Shown here one piece after another: positions 9,831 to 19,125 of a stretch of DNA of 64,000 bases. The DNA is from an uncultured Verrucomicrobiae bacterium (GTDB lineage Bacteria > Verrucomicrobiota > Verrucomicrobiia > Limisphaerales > UBA1096): contig CALJHX010000019.1 in NCBI GenBank assembly GCA_937770485.1, positions 1-64,000 on the forward strand. Reading direction: 5' to 3'. A program made the position numbers and the translations under genes. Every line of letters begins with the position of its first letter. Within the stretch, counting starts at the first letter, position 1. The notes under the pieces are model-generated. The model saw only the letters and a list, made by a program, of their open reading frames with translations. It was not told the origin of the DNA and ran no database searches.

Positions 9831-9867
9831 TCCCTCCCTGGCCAACCCGGGAGGGATTTGTTTTTTT
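9831..9867 (+). terminator. Rho-independent terminator after the DUF1501 gene
   Basis: TCCCTCCC pairs perfectly with GGGAGGGA over a 10-base loop (TGGCCAACCC), followed by TTTGTTTTTTT. The next ORF's ATG starts two bases after the T-run. Confidence 0.9.
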
Positions 9868-9868
9868 G

Positions 9869-10720
9869 ATGGTGACGCTATTCAGCGCCGCGCTTGGCCA
9901 AGGGGCCGACATTCGATTGACCATCGAGCGAACTGATCCCCTGGAATTATCTTGGGTAACCGCCTCAGTCACCCAGTCCGGCTCGATCTCAATTATACCC
10001 GACACACAACTCGAAACATCGACTGATCTCATCCATTGGCAAGTACTTGGCCAATCACAAACCGGAGGACTCGACACCCCGTCACTCACCGTCAGCCGCA
10101 TAATCGAAACGACAGCCAGCCCGTGCTATTTCCGCATCCGCTCGCAAGTCAACCTGCCAAATGCTGACTTGACCAAGCACAACTTGGTTGCCGCCGATCT
10201 GCGTGGCGCTAACCTCTCCGACGCAAACTTGGCCAACACCGACCTGGCCCTGGCCAAACTCGACGGCGCAGACCTCACTGGCGCAAATCTCACCGGTGTA
10301 AATTTCGCCGAGACTGTGCTTGGTAGCGTCAACTTCACCGACGCCAATCTCACCGGCGCAACGACCGCTCCGTGGCACCACTTCCCCGAAACGGTTTACC
10401 GCAACACCACCCTGCCGGACGGCACCGTCAAAACCGACACGCCCGAACGGCGGTTGCTCATTAAGCTCTATGTAGATGGTGCGCCCAAAGTGGAGTTGGC
10501 AGGACGTGATTTTTCCGGATGGGATTTGCGCGGCGTGGAGTTACAAAACCGAAACTTGTCCAAGTGCAACTTCACCGGCACCGATCTGCGGAACACTAAA
10601 CTCGCCGGAGCAAACCTCACGCTGGCAAATCTCCTGGGCGCCACCGGTTTCGAGCCGGTTGATCACGAAGCCGTCATCCTTCACCAAACAACACTCCCGG
10701 ACGGTACGGTTAGCGACTGA
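9869..10720 (+). CDS. Exported pentapeptide-repeat protein
   Basis: From the ATG at 9869 there is a short signal-like start (MVTLFSAALGQGA). Residues about 15-85 look like the Verrucomicrobial strand-rich domain with LETSTDLIHWQVLG and CYFRI. Then two blocks of pentapeptide repeats follow (A-D/N-L-x-x: ADLRGANLSDANLANTDLA and CNFTGTDLRNTKLAGANLT), which should fold as a right-handed quadrilateral beta helix. Upstream in-frame codons overlap the DUF1501 gene and its terminator, so the start at 9869 is preferred although no clear ribosome site is visible. Function unknown. Confidence 0.8.
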   Translation: MVTLFSAALGQGADIRLTIERTDPLELSWVTASVTQSGSISIIPDTQLETSTDLIHWQVLGQSQTGGLDTPSLTVSRIIETTASPCYFRIRSQVNLPNADLTKHNLVAADLRGANLSDANLANTDLALAKLDGADLTGANLTGVNFAETVLGSVNFTDANLTGATTAPWHHFPETVYRNTTLPDGTVKTDTPERRLLIKLYVDGAPKVELAGRDFSGWDLRGVELQNRNLSKCNFTGTDLRNTKLAGANLTLANLLGATGFEPVDHEAVILHQTTLPDGTVSD

Positions 10721-10726
10721 CTCGCT

Positions 10727-12157
10727 TCAGTCGTCGAGCCACGTGAACTGTGGATTATCGCTCTCGCCGCTCAAGTGAATTGTGCGATCACCGACGACCA
10801 AATTCATCGGCTGGCCCGGTTTTTGCGGCCCAGCCATGTTCGGTAACAAGCCGAAGTAGCTGTTGTTTCGAAAACGGTTCGGGTCGATTTCGCTCTGCCA
10901 GTCGCCCGCCTCGTCTATGAACGTCCGCAGCCCGACATTTTTGCCGTGTAGCAAAATGCCCCGCGCACTCGACTTCGATTCACCTTCAAAAATAAACCGA
11001 TTGCCTTCCACCAAAATGCCCCGCGTGTAATCCCTCAATCGCAGCCCGTTGTGCCACCAATCAAACCGGGATTCGCCCGGCGCGACCAGATGAAACGTGT
11101 TGTCCCGAATCTCGAACGTCTTCCCGTCGTTCACGCTCCCGCCGCCAACGCAACCGGTGAAACGGTTGTTGCGGATCACTACACCTCGGTTGCCGCCGGT
11201 GTCGAAGTTGAACCCGATGCCGCAGTTAGTCACCGTATTCTCGTAAAACTCCGCTCGTTTCAGAAACGCCCCGCCAAGCGCGATGCCGTTGGTGATGTCG
11301 CGAACCTCGTTGTGATGCACGCGCACATCGACTCTGCCTTTGGCCAAGTCCGCACTGCGGTGGCTAACCATGATGCCGGTGCAGTACGGCCAAGCCGTCC
11401 CCGCGCTTGGTCCCCGGACATAACCCTCGACGATACAGTGGCGTATCTCGATGATTGAGTCGCGATAACCCGGCAGCTTTGATCCGTCGCCCATGGCGGA
11501 GATCACGCGAATCGCAAATACCTCACGCCACGACGGCCTGCCACCTTGCGCCCCAAAACCGCTCGCCAACACACGCTCGACCCGCGCCTGCTTCGCCAGC
11601 AGATCGATCCCGGCCGTTTTTTTCAAACTCGGCCCGAGCGCCGCTTTCATTCCGACCCAGTTACAGTCGAGTGACAAATCGGCGACCCGTAGGTTGTCGA
11701 AGTCGCGCTTGGCCAAGCGCTGTTTCCCCGGTTCACCACTGAACTGCGGCCCCCAGCCGCCGCTGATCACGCTGTGATAGGCTGACTTGATTTGCCGATG
11801 CCGCGCACCCGGTACGAGCCTGAGAGTCGTTTTGTCGATGCCAGCCCCGTTCACGTGCCAGCGGGGGCGCAGCCGGATGCCGTGCGTCTCGTATTTACCC
11901 GGTAAAAAACGCAGAACCAATCCGTCGCCGTAGAAACCGTGCTCCTCAGCCAGACGCTCGAGCGCTTGGGCAAGCTTCGTCGCCGTCGAGGCGTCGATTG
12001 GCCTAGATGCGGCCTGGCCATCCCCGAACGACTCGTGCCTCACAGCCAGCCAAACCGTCTGATCTGGAGCCGCCGGCCACTCGATCTCCTGCGCCGAAGC
12101 GCTTGGCCAAGCGACGAGCAGGACAACGAAACGAATCTGGTGGAGAAACCAATTCAC
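10727..12157 (-). CDS. Exported right-handed beta-helix (pectate-lyase-like) protein
   Basis: The GTG start at 12157 gives a signal peptide ending ASA-QE. After an N-terminal LRFLPGKYETHGIRLRP segment the protein has many parallel beta-helix turns (VRVHHNEVRDITNGIALGG, FYENTVTNCGIGFNFD, VIRNNRFTGCVGG, EIRDNTFHLV, ILVEGNRFIFEG), as in polysaccharide lyases and related carbohydrate-active proteins. Substrate unknown. It converges on the pentapeptide gene with only six bases between them and is divergent from the esterase gene. Two CTTGGCCAAG palindromes, one at full 14-base CGCTTGGCCAAGCG length each, lie in it. Confidence 0.88.
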   Translation of the reverse strand: MNWFLHQIRFVVLLVAWPSASAQEIEWPAAPDQTVWLAVRHESFGDGQAASRPIDASTATKLAQALERLAEEHGFYGDGLVLRFLPGKYETHGIRLRPRWHVNGAGIDKTTLRLVPGARHRQIKSAYHSVISGGWGPQFSGEPGKQRLAKRDFDNLRVADLSLDCNWVGMKAALGPSLKKTAGIDLLAKQARVERVLASGFGAQGGRPSWREVFAIRVISAMGDGSKLPGYRDSIIEIRHCIVEGYVRGPSAGTAWPYCTGIMVSHRSADLAKGRVDVRVHHNEVRDITNGIALGGAFLKRAEFYENTVTNCGIGFNFDTGGNRGVVIRNNRFTGCVGGGSVNDGKTFEIRDNTFHLVAPGESRFDWWHNGLRLRDYTRGILVEGNRFIFEGESKSSARGILLHGKNVGLRTFIDEAGDWQSEIDPNRFRNNSYFGLLPNMAGPQKPGQPMNLVVGDRTIHLSGESDNPQFTWLDD

Positions 12158-12268
12158 AGCACTTGGACAAGCTTGGCCCGAAGCGGTTTATTCGTCAATT
12201 GATTGAAAAAACTGGAGTGTGGAGTAAGCGTGACTTTTTTTGGTGATAACGCGTATAACCCCTCAGAG

Positions 12269-13264
12269 ATGAATACTCGATTGCGTTGGATCAGTTTGGT
12301 CTGCAGCTTAACCGTGGGTTCGGTTTTTGTCGGTGCGGAAACGAAGTCGCAGAATGCCCCAACCCCGCCTCCCGGCTATAAGACTCGGCTGGAGATTTTG
12401 GCGGCGTTTGGCAGTGGGAAACTGGATATCGTCGAGCGGGATGTGCCGCTACCGGATTGCGTCGTGCTGGAGAAGGACATCGAGTACGGAAACGCCGGCG
12501 GCCACTCGCTGCAGCTCGACCTCTACCGGCCGGCGAAAATCATCACGCCGGTGCCGGCGCTTCTTTTCATCCACGGCGGCGCGTGGAAGAGCGGGAAGCG
12601 GCAGGATTACCATTTCTACACGGCGGCATTCGCCAAAAAGGGATACGTAGTGGCCACGGCCAGTTACCGCCTGGTCGACCAGGCGCCATTCCCGGCGGCG
12701 GTACAGGACTGCAAGTGCGCCGTCCGCTGGCTCCGGGCCAACGCCAAAAAATACAACATCGACCCCACGCAAATCGCCGTGATCGGCGGCTCGGCGGGCG
12801 GGCATCTCTCGATGATGCTCGGCTACTCGGATGATCCCGGACTCGAGGGCGACAGCGGCAACAAAGATGTCAGCAGTCGCGTCAGTGCGGTCGTCAACAT
12901 TTACGGTGTGTACGACATGACGACCCAGTTTGCAAAGGACAGCGACTCGGTTAGCAACTTTCTCCAGGGCAAATCCATCGACGAGGCGCCGGAGTTGTAC
13001 CGGCAATCATCGCCGCGATTTCATTTGGACAAAACCGACCCGCCCACGCTGATCCTGCACGGGACGATCGATGAGCTTGTGCCCATTGCCCAAGCGGACG
13101 CGCTGGCGGCGCATCTCAAGCGATTGAAGATCCCGCACTCCTACGGCCGGCTCAACGGCTGGCCACATACGATGGACTTGGCCAAGCCGGTCAACGACTA
13201 CTGCCAGGCGATGATGGATCATTTTTTCGCCAAGCACATCCCGCTGCCGCAAAAGAAACATTGA
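12269..13264 (+). CDS. Exported alpha/beta-hydrolase (acetyl-esterase/lipase type)
   Basis: The ATG at 12269 starts a signal peptide (MNTRLRWISLVCSLTVGSVF). The oxyanion motif HGGAW begins at residue 102, and the nucleophile is Ser175 in GGSAGG. The acid and His are probably Asp in HGTIDELVP and His in GWPHTMDL. This arrangement is that of the BD-FAE/HSL-like carbohydrate esterases. A TTG 22 codons upstream is open but does not give a signal peptide. The region between it and the divergent beta-helix gene contains TCAATTGATTGA (12195-12206), which resembles the TetR-linked operator described further on. Confidence 0.92.
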   Translation: MNTRLRWISLVCSLTVGSVFVGAETKSQNAPTPPPGYKTRLEILAAFGSGKLDIVERDVPLPDCVVLEKDIEYGNAGGHSLQLDLYRPAKIITPVPALLFIHGGAWKSGKRQDYHFYTAAFAKKGYVVATASYRLVDQAPFPAAVQDCKCAVRWLRANAKKYNIDPTQIAVIGGSAGGHLSMMLGYSDDPGLEGDSGNKDVSSRVSAVVNIYGVYDMTTQFAKDSDSVSNFLQGKSIDEAPELYRQSSPRFHLDKTDPPTLILHGTIDELVPIAQADALAAHLKRLKIPHSYGRLNGWPHTMDLAKPVNDYCQAMMDHFFAKHIPLPQKKH

Positions 13265-13311
13265 TCGCCGACGTTTACAAACTGATGTTTCTCCGTTAAA
13301 CTAACGTTCTT

Positions 13312-15252
13312 GTGAACCTTAAAACGCTGGACAGATTTTGTGAGAGGGGGATCGTTGGGCTGGTGCTGACAGCGCTCGTTTTTTCGGCGCTGGCCACCGG
13401 GGCGGTCCGGGCGCCTGAGTTTGTCGTAGTGGAGTTGCTGGTGGCCGCCGCAGGCATTCTTTGGATAGCCCGCATCTGGCTTGAGCCAGGCTACAATCGT
13501 CTGCTTTTCCCGCCGATCGGCGCGTGTCTTCTGCTCTTTCTTGCCTACGCGCTGTTTCATTATCTCCGGGCGGATGTCGAGTACACGGCACGCATTGAGG
13601 TGCTGCGCCTGCTGGTTTATGTGCTGCTTTTTTTCGTGGTGCTAAACAATCTGAACAAATCGGACTGGACGCAACTTACGCTGTACGTGATGGTGTTTAC
13701 AGGCGGGACGATCGCCATTTACGGCATCGTGCAAGTAATTGCCGGATTGGATCATGTCTGGACCTTCACCCGGCCAGAGCAGTACACCGGTCGCGGCTCG
13801 GGAACGTTCATCAACCCAAACCATTTTGCCGGTTTCCTTGGAATGCTGCTGCCGGTTTGCCTGGCGGCGGTGCTGACAGGCCGCGGCAGCCAGCCGATGC
13901 GTATCCTGCTCGGCTACTCGGCCCTGTTGCTGCTAGGAGGCGTGGCGGTGAGTATGTCGCGCGGCGGCTGGGCCTCAACCAGTCTAGCCTTGGCTGCCGT
14001 TATCGGCGTTCTCGCCTGGCGGAAACAGTTTCGACTGCGGAGCATCCTGCTGGGTTGCATCGTGTTCGGGCTTATCGGGGCGTTTTTGATGAAATCAGAC
14101 TTCGCACAGGACCGACTGCGGAACGTCAACCAGCCGGGCACGACAGGATACGTCGGCTCGCGGGCTGAATTGTGGGGCGCTGCGGTCGATGTATGGAAGG
14201 AAGAAAAGCTGCTGGGCGTCGGGCCGGGGCATTTCGATCACCGCTTCCCGGAGTATCGACCGGAGCGGCTGCAGTCGCGACCAGTGAGGGTGCACAACGA
14301 TTATCTCAACACGCTGGTGGACTGGGGATTTGTCGGCATGATGCTGGCGGGGTTGATGCTGGGGACGATGGTCTCCGGGATCATCAAGAGCTGGAAATAC
14401 TCGCAGCGCACCTCGAGCGATCTCTCGGCCAAGACAAGCAACCGCTCAGCGTTTGTGCTGGGCAGCACGGCGGGGCTGGGGTCGATCGCGCTGCATTCGT
14501 TTGTCGATTTCAACCTGCACATACCCTCCAACGCCATGCTGGCCACCACGCTGGCGGCGTTGTTGACGGCGTACATCAGGTTCGCCACTGAGCGATACTG
14601 GGTGGCGGTGCGGATGCCGGTGCGACTGCTCCTGACCGTGTTGGTTTGCGGTGTGTCGGGCTTGCTTGTTCAACAGGCAATACAACAGGCGCAAGAGCAC
14701 GCCCAGCTCGAGGCATCCCGGTCGGCCGAGTCGTTTCCCAAGCAGGTTGAGGGCCTCAGAAACGCACTGGAGATTGACCCGACTAACTTCGAGACGGCTG
14801 GGATGCTGGGTGAAATCCACCGGCGCAGGGCCATGGAGTCAAGCCGGACGACGAGAAAGGTAGAGCTAAAAAAAGCGGCTGCTTGGCTGAAGGAAGCCAT
14901 CACGCTGAACCGGTACGACGCGTATTCGCACGCACGCCTCGGCATGGCGCTGGATGAGCTTGGCCAAGCGGACAAGGCCGGGAAGTATTTTGCCGAGGCC
15001 GAAAAACTCGACCCCAACGGCTACCTGACTGTGGCCAACGTAGGCTGGCACAAGATGCACATCGGGGAGTATGCGGCGGCCAAGCGCTACTTCGAACGGG
15101 TGTCACCGCCGGACGACCCCAAGACAACTGAGAACGAATCGGAGAACGGTCTCGTGGCGTATCGCTCGGAAAAAATCGCGCAGGACTTGGCGCGGCACAT
15201 CCGGGCGGTTTACCTGCCCTACATCGAAGAGCAACTCAGGGACGGCGAGTGA
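13312..15252 (+). CDS. O-antigen ligase/polymerase-family membrane protein with TPR tail
   Basis: The GTG start at 13312 is followed by about ten membrane helices. The Wzy_C signature region includes SMSRGGWASTSLALAAV, the loop VGPGHFDHRFPEYRPERL and VHNDYLNTLVDWGFVGM. This places it with O-antigen ligases (WaaL) or polymerases (Wzy), acting at the periplasmic face on lipid-linked sugars. Residues from about 460 to the end carry TPR-like repeats (ALEIDPTNFETAGMLGEIHRR, ITLNRYDAYSHARLGMALDELG). Fusion of this family to TPRs is common in PVC bacteria. Together with kdsB and the sugar transferase it indicates an LPS or exopolysaccharide surface. Confidence 0.9.
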   Translation: MNLKTLDRFCERGIVGLVLTALVFSALATGAVRAPEFVVVELLVAAAGILWIARIWLEPGYNRLLFPPIGACLLLFLAYALFHYLRADVEYTARIEVLRLLVYVLLFFVVLNNLNKSDWTQLTLYVMVFTGGTIAIYGIVQVIAGLDHVWTFTRPEQYTGRGSGTFINPNHFAGFLGMLLPVCLAAVLTGRGSQPMRILLGYSALLLLGGVAVSMSRGGWASTSLALAAVIGVLAWRKQFRLRSILLGCIVFGLIGAFLMKSDFAQDRLRNVNQPGTTGYVGSRAELWGAAVDVWKEEKLLGVGPGHFDHRFPEYRPERLQSRPVRVHNDYLNTLVDWGFVGMMLAGLMLGTMVSGIIKSWKYSQRTSSDLSAKTSNRSAFVLGSTAGLGSIALHSFVDFNLHIPSNAMLATTLAALLTAYIRFATERYWVAVRMPVRLLLTVLVCGVSGLLVQQAIQQAQEHAQLEASRSAESFPKQVEGLRNALEIDPTNFETAGMLGEIHRRRAMESSRTTRKVELKKAAAWLKEAITLNRYDAYSHARLGMALDELGQADKAGKYFAEAEKLDPNGYLTVANVGWHKMHIGEYAAAKRYFERVSPPDDPKTTENESENGLVAYRSEKIAQDLARHIRAVYLPYIEEQLRDGE

Positions 15253-15260
15253 ACACAGGG

Positions 15261-15283
15261 GCTGGCTCTCCGAGCCAGCAGTT
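15261..15283 (+). terminator. Hairpin after the O-antigen ligase gene
   Basis: GCTGGCTC pairs with GAGCCAGC (3-base loop), followed by AGTTTTG. A second hairpin, ACGGCTG/CAGCCGT, follows at 15299-15315. The T-tract is short, so termination is probable but not certain; the pair lies between two convergent genes. Confidence 0.5.
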
Positions 15284-15344
15284 TTGAATTCTTGCGGACG
15301 GCTGGGGCAGCCGTCGCCACCTTCAGCTTGACCAAGCGCCGTGC

Positions 15345-18300
15345 TTACTCCTCCCAGTCGATTTTCACCGCGCCGTAGTTGCCTAGCGGCAGCCACAGGC
15401 CGGACTCGATGTCGCCGGTGACGCCTCCCATATTAAACCACAGGCAGCCGTCCAGTCCGCCCTGCCCCGCGACGGAGAGCGACGCAGGGTTTGCGGTGTC
15501 GAACAGGTGCAGCGTGCGCTGGTTATCCTGACCCACAAGACGCCCACCGATGTCGGCGAGTTGCTGGATGCCCGTTTCCAATTCGATCTCGTCCAGTAGC
15601 GCGAACTTGGCGGTCTCGTCGAGCGCAAGGGATTGCATGTAAAAGGTCGTAACAAGTTCGACTTCCTCGACCGGATCAACTTCTTCGGTCTCGGAAAAAG
15701 TCATGTACAACGTGCCGTCGCTGGTAACCTTGTACGTTTGCGGCCAGGTGTTGGGCTGCTCAACGGAATCAACGAGGAACGCCTCAAGCCCATCGTAAGA
15801 ACTGGCGTCGAGCCAGTTACCGTCCCACTTGTGCTCTTCCGTCCAGTGTGCGCCTTGGGTGTACAAAAGCGCCCCCCCGTGCGACGTGCCGATCAGTGTC
15901 CCTGCAATTGATACAGGCTCGCGTACCACCGGATTGAACATGTCGGTGTAATCAACCACATGCAACTCGTAGCTGGTGACCCAGTAACCGCTCGGCTGGG
16001 GAATCGGTTTCGGCTCGGGCTTCTCGATCGGCCCGTCGGGATCGTCTGGGTCGGGTTCAGGTTTGGGTTTCTCATCCTCTTCCTCGTCCCCTTCATCCGG
16101 CTCAATCTCAACGTAGTCCGTGTGCTGGCTGCTGAGGTAAACCAAGCCTTTGTCGTTGAGGATCGCTTCGCTGAAGTTCCAGCGATTGGCGTACTTAGCT
16201 TTGCCGTCCTCGTTTTGCTCGACCGAGAGGTTGACCGAGGAGGCCAGACTTGGCTTGACGGCATCGCCTACATCGAAGCAAAGCAGTTGCCCGGCGCTCC
16301 CGCCGTAGTAGCCGGGCCAAAAGGAATCGACTGCAACATCATCGATCATCGGCCCGCCACGCCAGCCCCAGTAGCGGTAGCCGCCGGCGTTTGACCACAG
16401 CAGTTTACCCTTATCCGGCCAATTGGGCTTGAACTGGTTGCTCCATCCCATGTTTTTGTCAACCAAGGACACCTCACCAATCACCGCCAACTCCGGCAAC
16501 TTGGCCAAGTCGATCACCGTCAGGAAAACATTGGGCTTGAGCTCTTCCGGCTCCGGCTTTGGTTTCTCCTCATCGCCGTCGTCATCGCCCTCCTCAGGTT
16601 TCTCCGGGACAGGCTTCGGATTGGCAGACTGAAAATCCTGGGTTTGTAACAGGTACAGCTTATCGCCGTTAACCGAGGCGCCGGAGAGGTAGGCCGTCTC
16701 CGGCAAAACCACACGGCCAAGCGCGGTATCGGGATCATCCTGCAAGGCCACCCGAATGGACGGTCCGCCCTGCTCGCCGAAGTACCAGTTGGAGCCCTTG
16801 GCCAACTGTAGCAGATAGTCGCCCGTCGGGATGACTTGATCGACCGTCCACGCCAGCTCAACCTCGCTTTTTACGACCGGATTGTCGCGGTCGGTGGCAT
16901 CCACCGTGAGCAGTTCCTTGCCGGAGATCGACAGGATGAAATCCTGATACTCGGTGGCACGGCGCGGTTGCAGCGCGTGCTCGATGACGCCGCGTTTCTT
17001 CAGCGTCTTTTCGTTCAGGTCGATGATCTGGACGTTCTTGACATAGCCGCCCGCCTCGTGGCCTTGGTACGGCACAAGGATCAACCCGGCGTGTGGCAGC
17101 ACGGTGAAAGCCTTCTCGTCGTACTGCGCCTCGCTCCACGACCAGCGGTCGCCCATGGTGACCTTGTCGAACAGTTTCGGCTTGGTGATGTCGCTCACGT
17201 CGAACAACGACACCGCGACACGGCGGCCGTTGTTCGTGTCGTCCACGCCGATCGAGACCAGTCGGTCGCCCAACGGCTGGATGTAAGTGGACCAGCCTGG
17301 CACCTCGAGTTCGCCCTTGATCACCGGCTTGCGCGGGTCGGACAGATCCACAATCCACAGCGGATCGATCCTCTCGTAAGTGACGATGTACACCCGGTCA
17401 GCATCGAAGCGTGTGGCAAACAAGCGTTCGCCCTTGGCCAAGCTTAACGCACCAAGTGCCTCGGGCTTATGCGGATTGGCCAGGCTGAACGTCTCGAGCG
17501 TAGTCAGCCAGCGATTACGATTATCATTGCTGTTGCTCTTTAACTCCTCCGAAATAACCGTGAGTGTATCATCGCTTAACCGCATCTTGAACTTGTCCGC
17601 CACACGCCCAGCTGTGCGGATGGTTGCTGCCTCCTTCATCGTGCCGTTCGGCGCAGAGATGTCGATACACCGCAAGTCGGTCTTGTAGTAGTCCTTGGGA
17701 ACCGAGGTTGAGACGAACAAGAACTTGTCGGTAGCATAAATGTCGTTGTTGTAACCGCTGTAGAAAACCGTCTCGTGCGCAACTGGCTTGGAGGGGGTTT
17801 TCAGGTCGAACGCCGACACCTGAGTGCCGTGCTCCCATCGCGTGTACGAGTCACCAGTCGTAGGATTGACGGCTTGTTTCGTAATGTACGTCTGCGAGGC
17901 GATATAGAGTGCGGTGCCAACAAGGCGACTCTCGCGGATGTAACCCTTCACTGGCACACTGGCCTCGATCACCGGCGTGTTGCCGGCAACATTGACAATA
18001 ATCGCCTGGCTCTCGGCGTCGTTGCCCCACCAGTTGCAGCCATCTCGGACGAGTAAAATCACATGCTTGTCACCGAGCGTGTACATCTGCTCGCCGGCAG
18101 CCGGCATCGGTAGCACGCCGCGGATGACCGGGTTGCTTTTGTCCTTGAGATCGATCACCTGCAAGCCGCGCAGACTATTGAAGAAATAAAGAGTATCGTT
18201 GTGGATGCTCCAGATGTCCGACTCAACAACATCACGCTGCTCGCCCCCATCGTCCTTATTGGCATCCCCTGCTTCGGCTACGGAATCAAACTCGTTTCCC

Positions 18301-18881
18301 CGACCGGGTGCGGGAGTCAAGACGTCTCCGCCTTCATCCTTTTGCCCGCTAAAATCCGTCGTCCCCTTGTAAAACACCGCCGACAGTTCCTCCTTGTCAT
18401 CGCCCCGGACTCGGAGGATCTCGTTGGCTTTCGTGTAGGCGATCCGAATCACCAGCAATCCGCCGCTACCATCCACGCGCTTGATGGCACGCGGCGCCCA
18501 GTTGCCAACACCTAATCGGGATCGTCCCTCCAGTGTGACTTTCATAATACCCTTGGGCACGCGCACAGTGACCACTACCTCGCTGACTTCCATCTGAATG
18601 CTGATGATTTCCGGTTGGGCATCCTCCGGCGCGGCCAACCCTGTGAAAACCGGTACCACCCCCGGCATGCCAAAAAGCAACCCGGAAACCAACGCCAGCG
18701 CCGAAATTCCCCGACACAAAGACTTGAATTGATGCAAACGATTCATAATACCAACCCGTTGAAACAGCCCTTTCCCAGCTAAAGACGGAGGCCAATCAGA
18801 CATCCGCTTGGCCAACGCGTCAAGGCGTGAAAAAAGGGGTGAATCGTGAATATCCCTCTTGAATGATGTGTATTTGCTCAT
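15345..18881 (-). CDS. Large exported protein with C-terminal beta-propeller domain (Beta_propel type)
   Basis: The ATG at 18881 has AAAGGAAAC upstream as ribosome site. The first 45 residues are hydrophilic (MSKYTSFKRDI...), then comes a signal-like helix (ALALVSGLLFGMPGVVPVF) after an internal Met at 18747. The body carries repeated propeller blades of the form VIDLKDKSNPVIRGVLPMP, IVDLSDPRKPVIKGELEVPG, LFDVSDITKPKLFDKV and VHVVDYTDMFNPV. This is the arrangement of secreted beta-propeller proteins (DUF of the Beta_propel family). Pro/Glu/Asp/Lys-rich linkers separate the last blades. It has an unusually long N-terminal extension before the signal peptide, like its neighbour at 19126-21126. 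An operator-like site sits over its promoter. Confidence 0.9.
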   Translation of the reverse strand: MSKYTSFKRDIHDSPLFSRLDALAKRMSDWPPSLAGKGLFQRVGIMNRLHQFKSLCRGISALALVSGLLFGMPGVVPVFTGLAAPEDAQPEIISIQMEVSEVVVTVRVPKGIMKVTLEGRSRLGVGNWAPRAIKRVDGSGGLLVIRIAYTKANEILRVRGDDKEELSAVFYKGTTDFSGQKDEGGDVLTPAPGRGNEFDSVAEAGDANKDDGGEQRDVVESDIWSIHNDTLYFFNSLRGLQVIDLKDKSNPVIRGVLPMPAAGEQMYTLGDKHVILLVRDGCNWWGNDAESQAIIVNVAGNTPVIEASVPVKGYIRESRLVGTALYIASQTYITKQAVNPTTGDSYTRWEHGTQVSAFDLKTPSKPVAHETVFYSGYNNDIYATDKFLFVSTSVPKDYYKTDLRCIDISAPNGTMKEAATIRTAGRVADKFKMRLSDDTLTVISEELKSNSNDNRNRWLTTLETFSLANPHKPEALGALSLAKGERLFATRFDADRVYIVTYERIDPLWIVDLSDPRKPVIKGELEVPGWSTYIQPLGDRLVSIGVDDTNNGRRVAVSLFDVSDITKPKLFDKVTMGDRWSWSEAQYDEKAFTVLPHAGLILVPYQGHEAGGYVKNVQIIDLNEKTLKKRGVIEHALQPRRATEYQDFILSISGKELLTVDATDRDNPVVKSEVELAWTVDQVIPTGDYLLQLAKGSNWYFGEQGGPSIRVALQDDPDTALGRVVLPETAYLSGASVNGDKLYLLQTQDFQSANPKPVPEKPEEGDDDGDEEKPKPEPEELKPNVFLTVIDLAKLPELAVIGEVSLVDKNMGWSNQFKPNWPDKGKLLWSNAGGYRYWGWRGGPMIDDVAVDSFWPGYYGGSAGQLLCFDVGDAVKPSLASSVNLSVEQNEDGKAKYANRWNFSEAILNDKGLVYLSSQHTDYVEIEPDEGDEEEDEKPKPEPDPDDPDGPIEKPEPKPIPQPSGYWVTSYELHVVDYTDMFNPVVREPVSIAGTLIGTSHGGALLYTQGAHWTEEHKWDGNWLDASSYDGLEAFLVDSVEQPNTWPQTYKVTSDGTLYMTFSETEEVDPVEEVELVTTFYMQSLALDETAKFALLDEIELETGIQQLADIGGRLVGQDNQRTLHLFDTANPASLSVAGQGGLDGCLWFNMGGVTGDIESGLWLPLGNYGAVKIDWEE

Positions 18882-18965
18882 TTTTCGTTTCCTTTGGAGG
18901 TGAACCAACTCAATGCTCTTAACTGTCTTTTATCACAATGAAGATTGATAACTCGAACGGAAGTA

Positions 18966-18997
18966 AACCTATCAACTGATTGATTGGTTAGTCAACC
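18966..18997 (-). promoter_or_regulatory. Candidate TetR-controlled promoter of the beta-propeller gene
   Basis: Read on the minus strand: TTGACT (-35), 18 bases, TAGGTT (-10). The spacer holds ATCAATCAGTTGAT (18971-18984), an inverted repeat ATCAA-TCAG-TTGAT. The same 14 bases overlap the promoter at 21173-21200. Inference: operator for the TetR protein encoded at 21278. Confidence 0.6.
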
Positions 18998-19033
18998 TGT
19001 TTACAATTTTTTTGCGCCAGTTTTTGAGGGCCA

Positions 19034-19060
19034 GCCGCGCCAACTCCTTGCGGGCGCGGC
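19034..19060 (-). terminator. GC-rich hairpin downstream of the 672-aa exported protein gene
   Basis: GCCGCGCC pairs perfectly with GGCGCGGC over an 11-base loop, about 65 bp past the minus-strand stop codon. There is no good T-run on either strand, so it may be a factor-dependent terminator or mRNA-stabilising structure. Confidence 0.35.
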
Positions 19061-19125
19061 CTGTGTTTTCTGGTGTGTTCTCTACTGTTAACATGCCCAA
19101 AAAAGCTGATCACATCGCTGCCATT

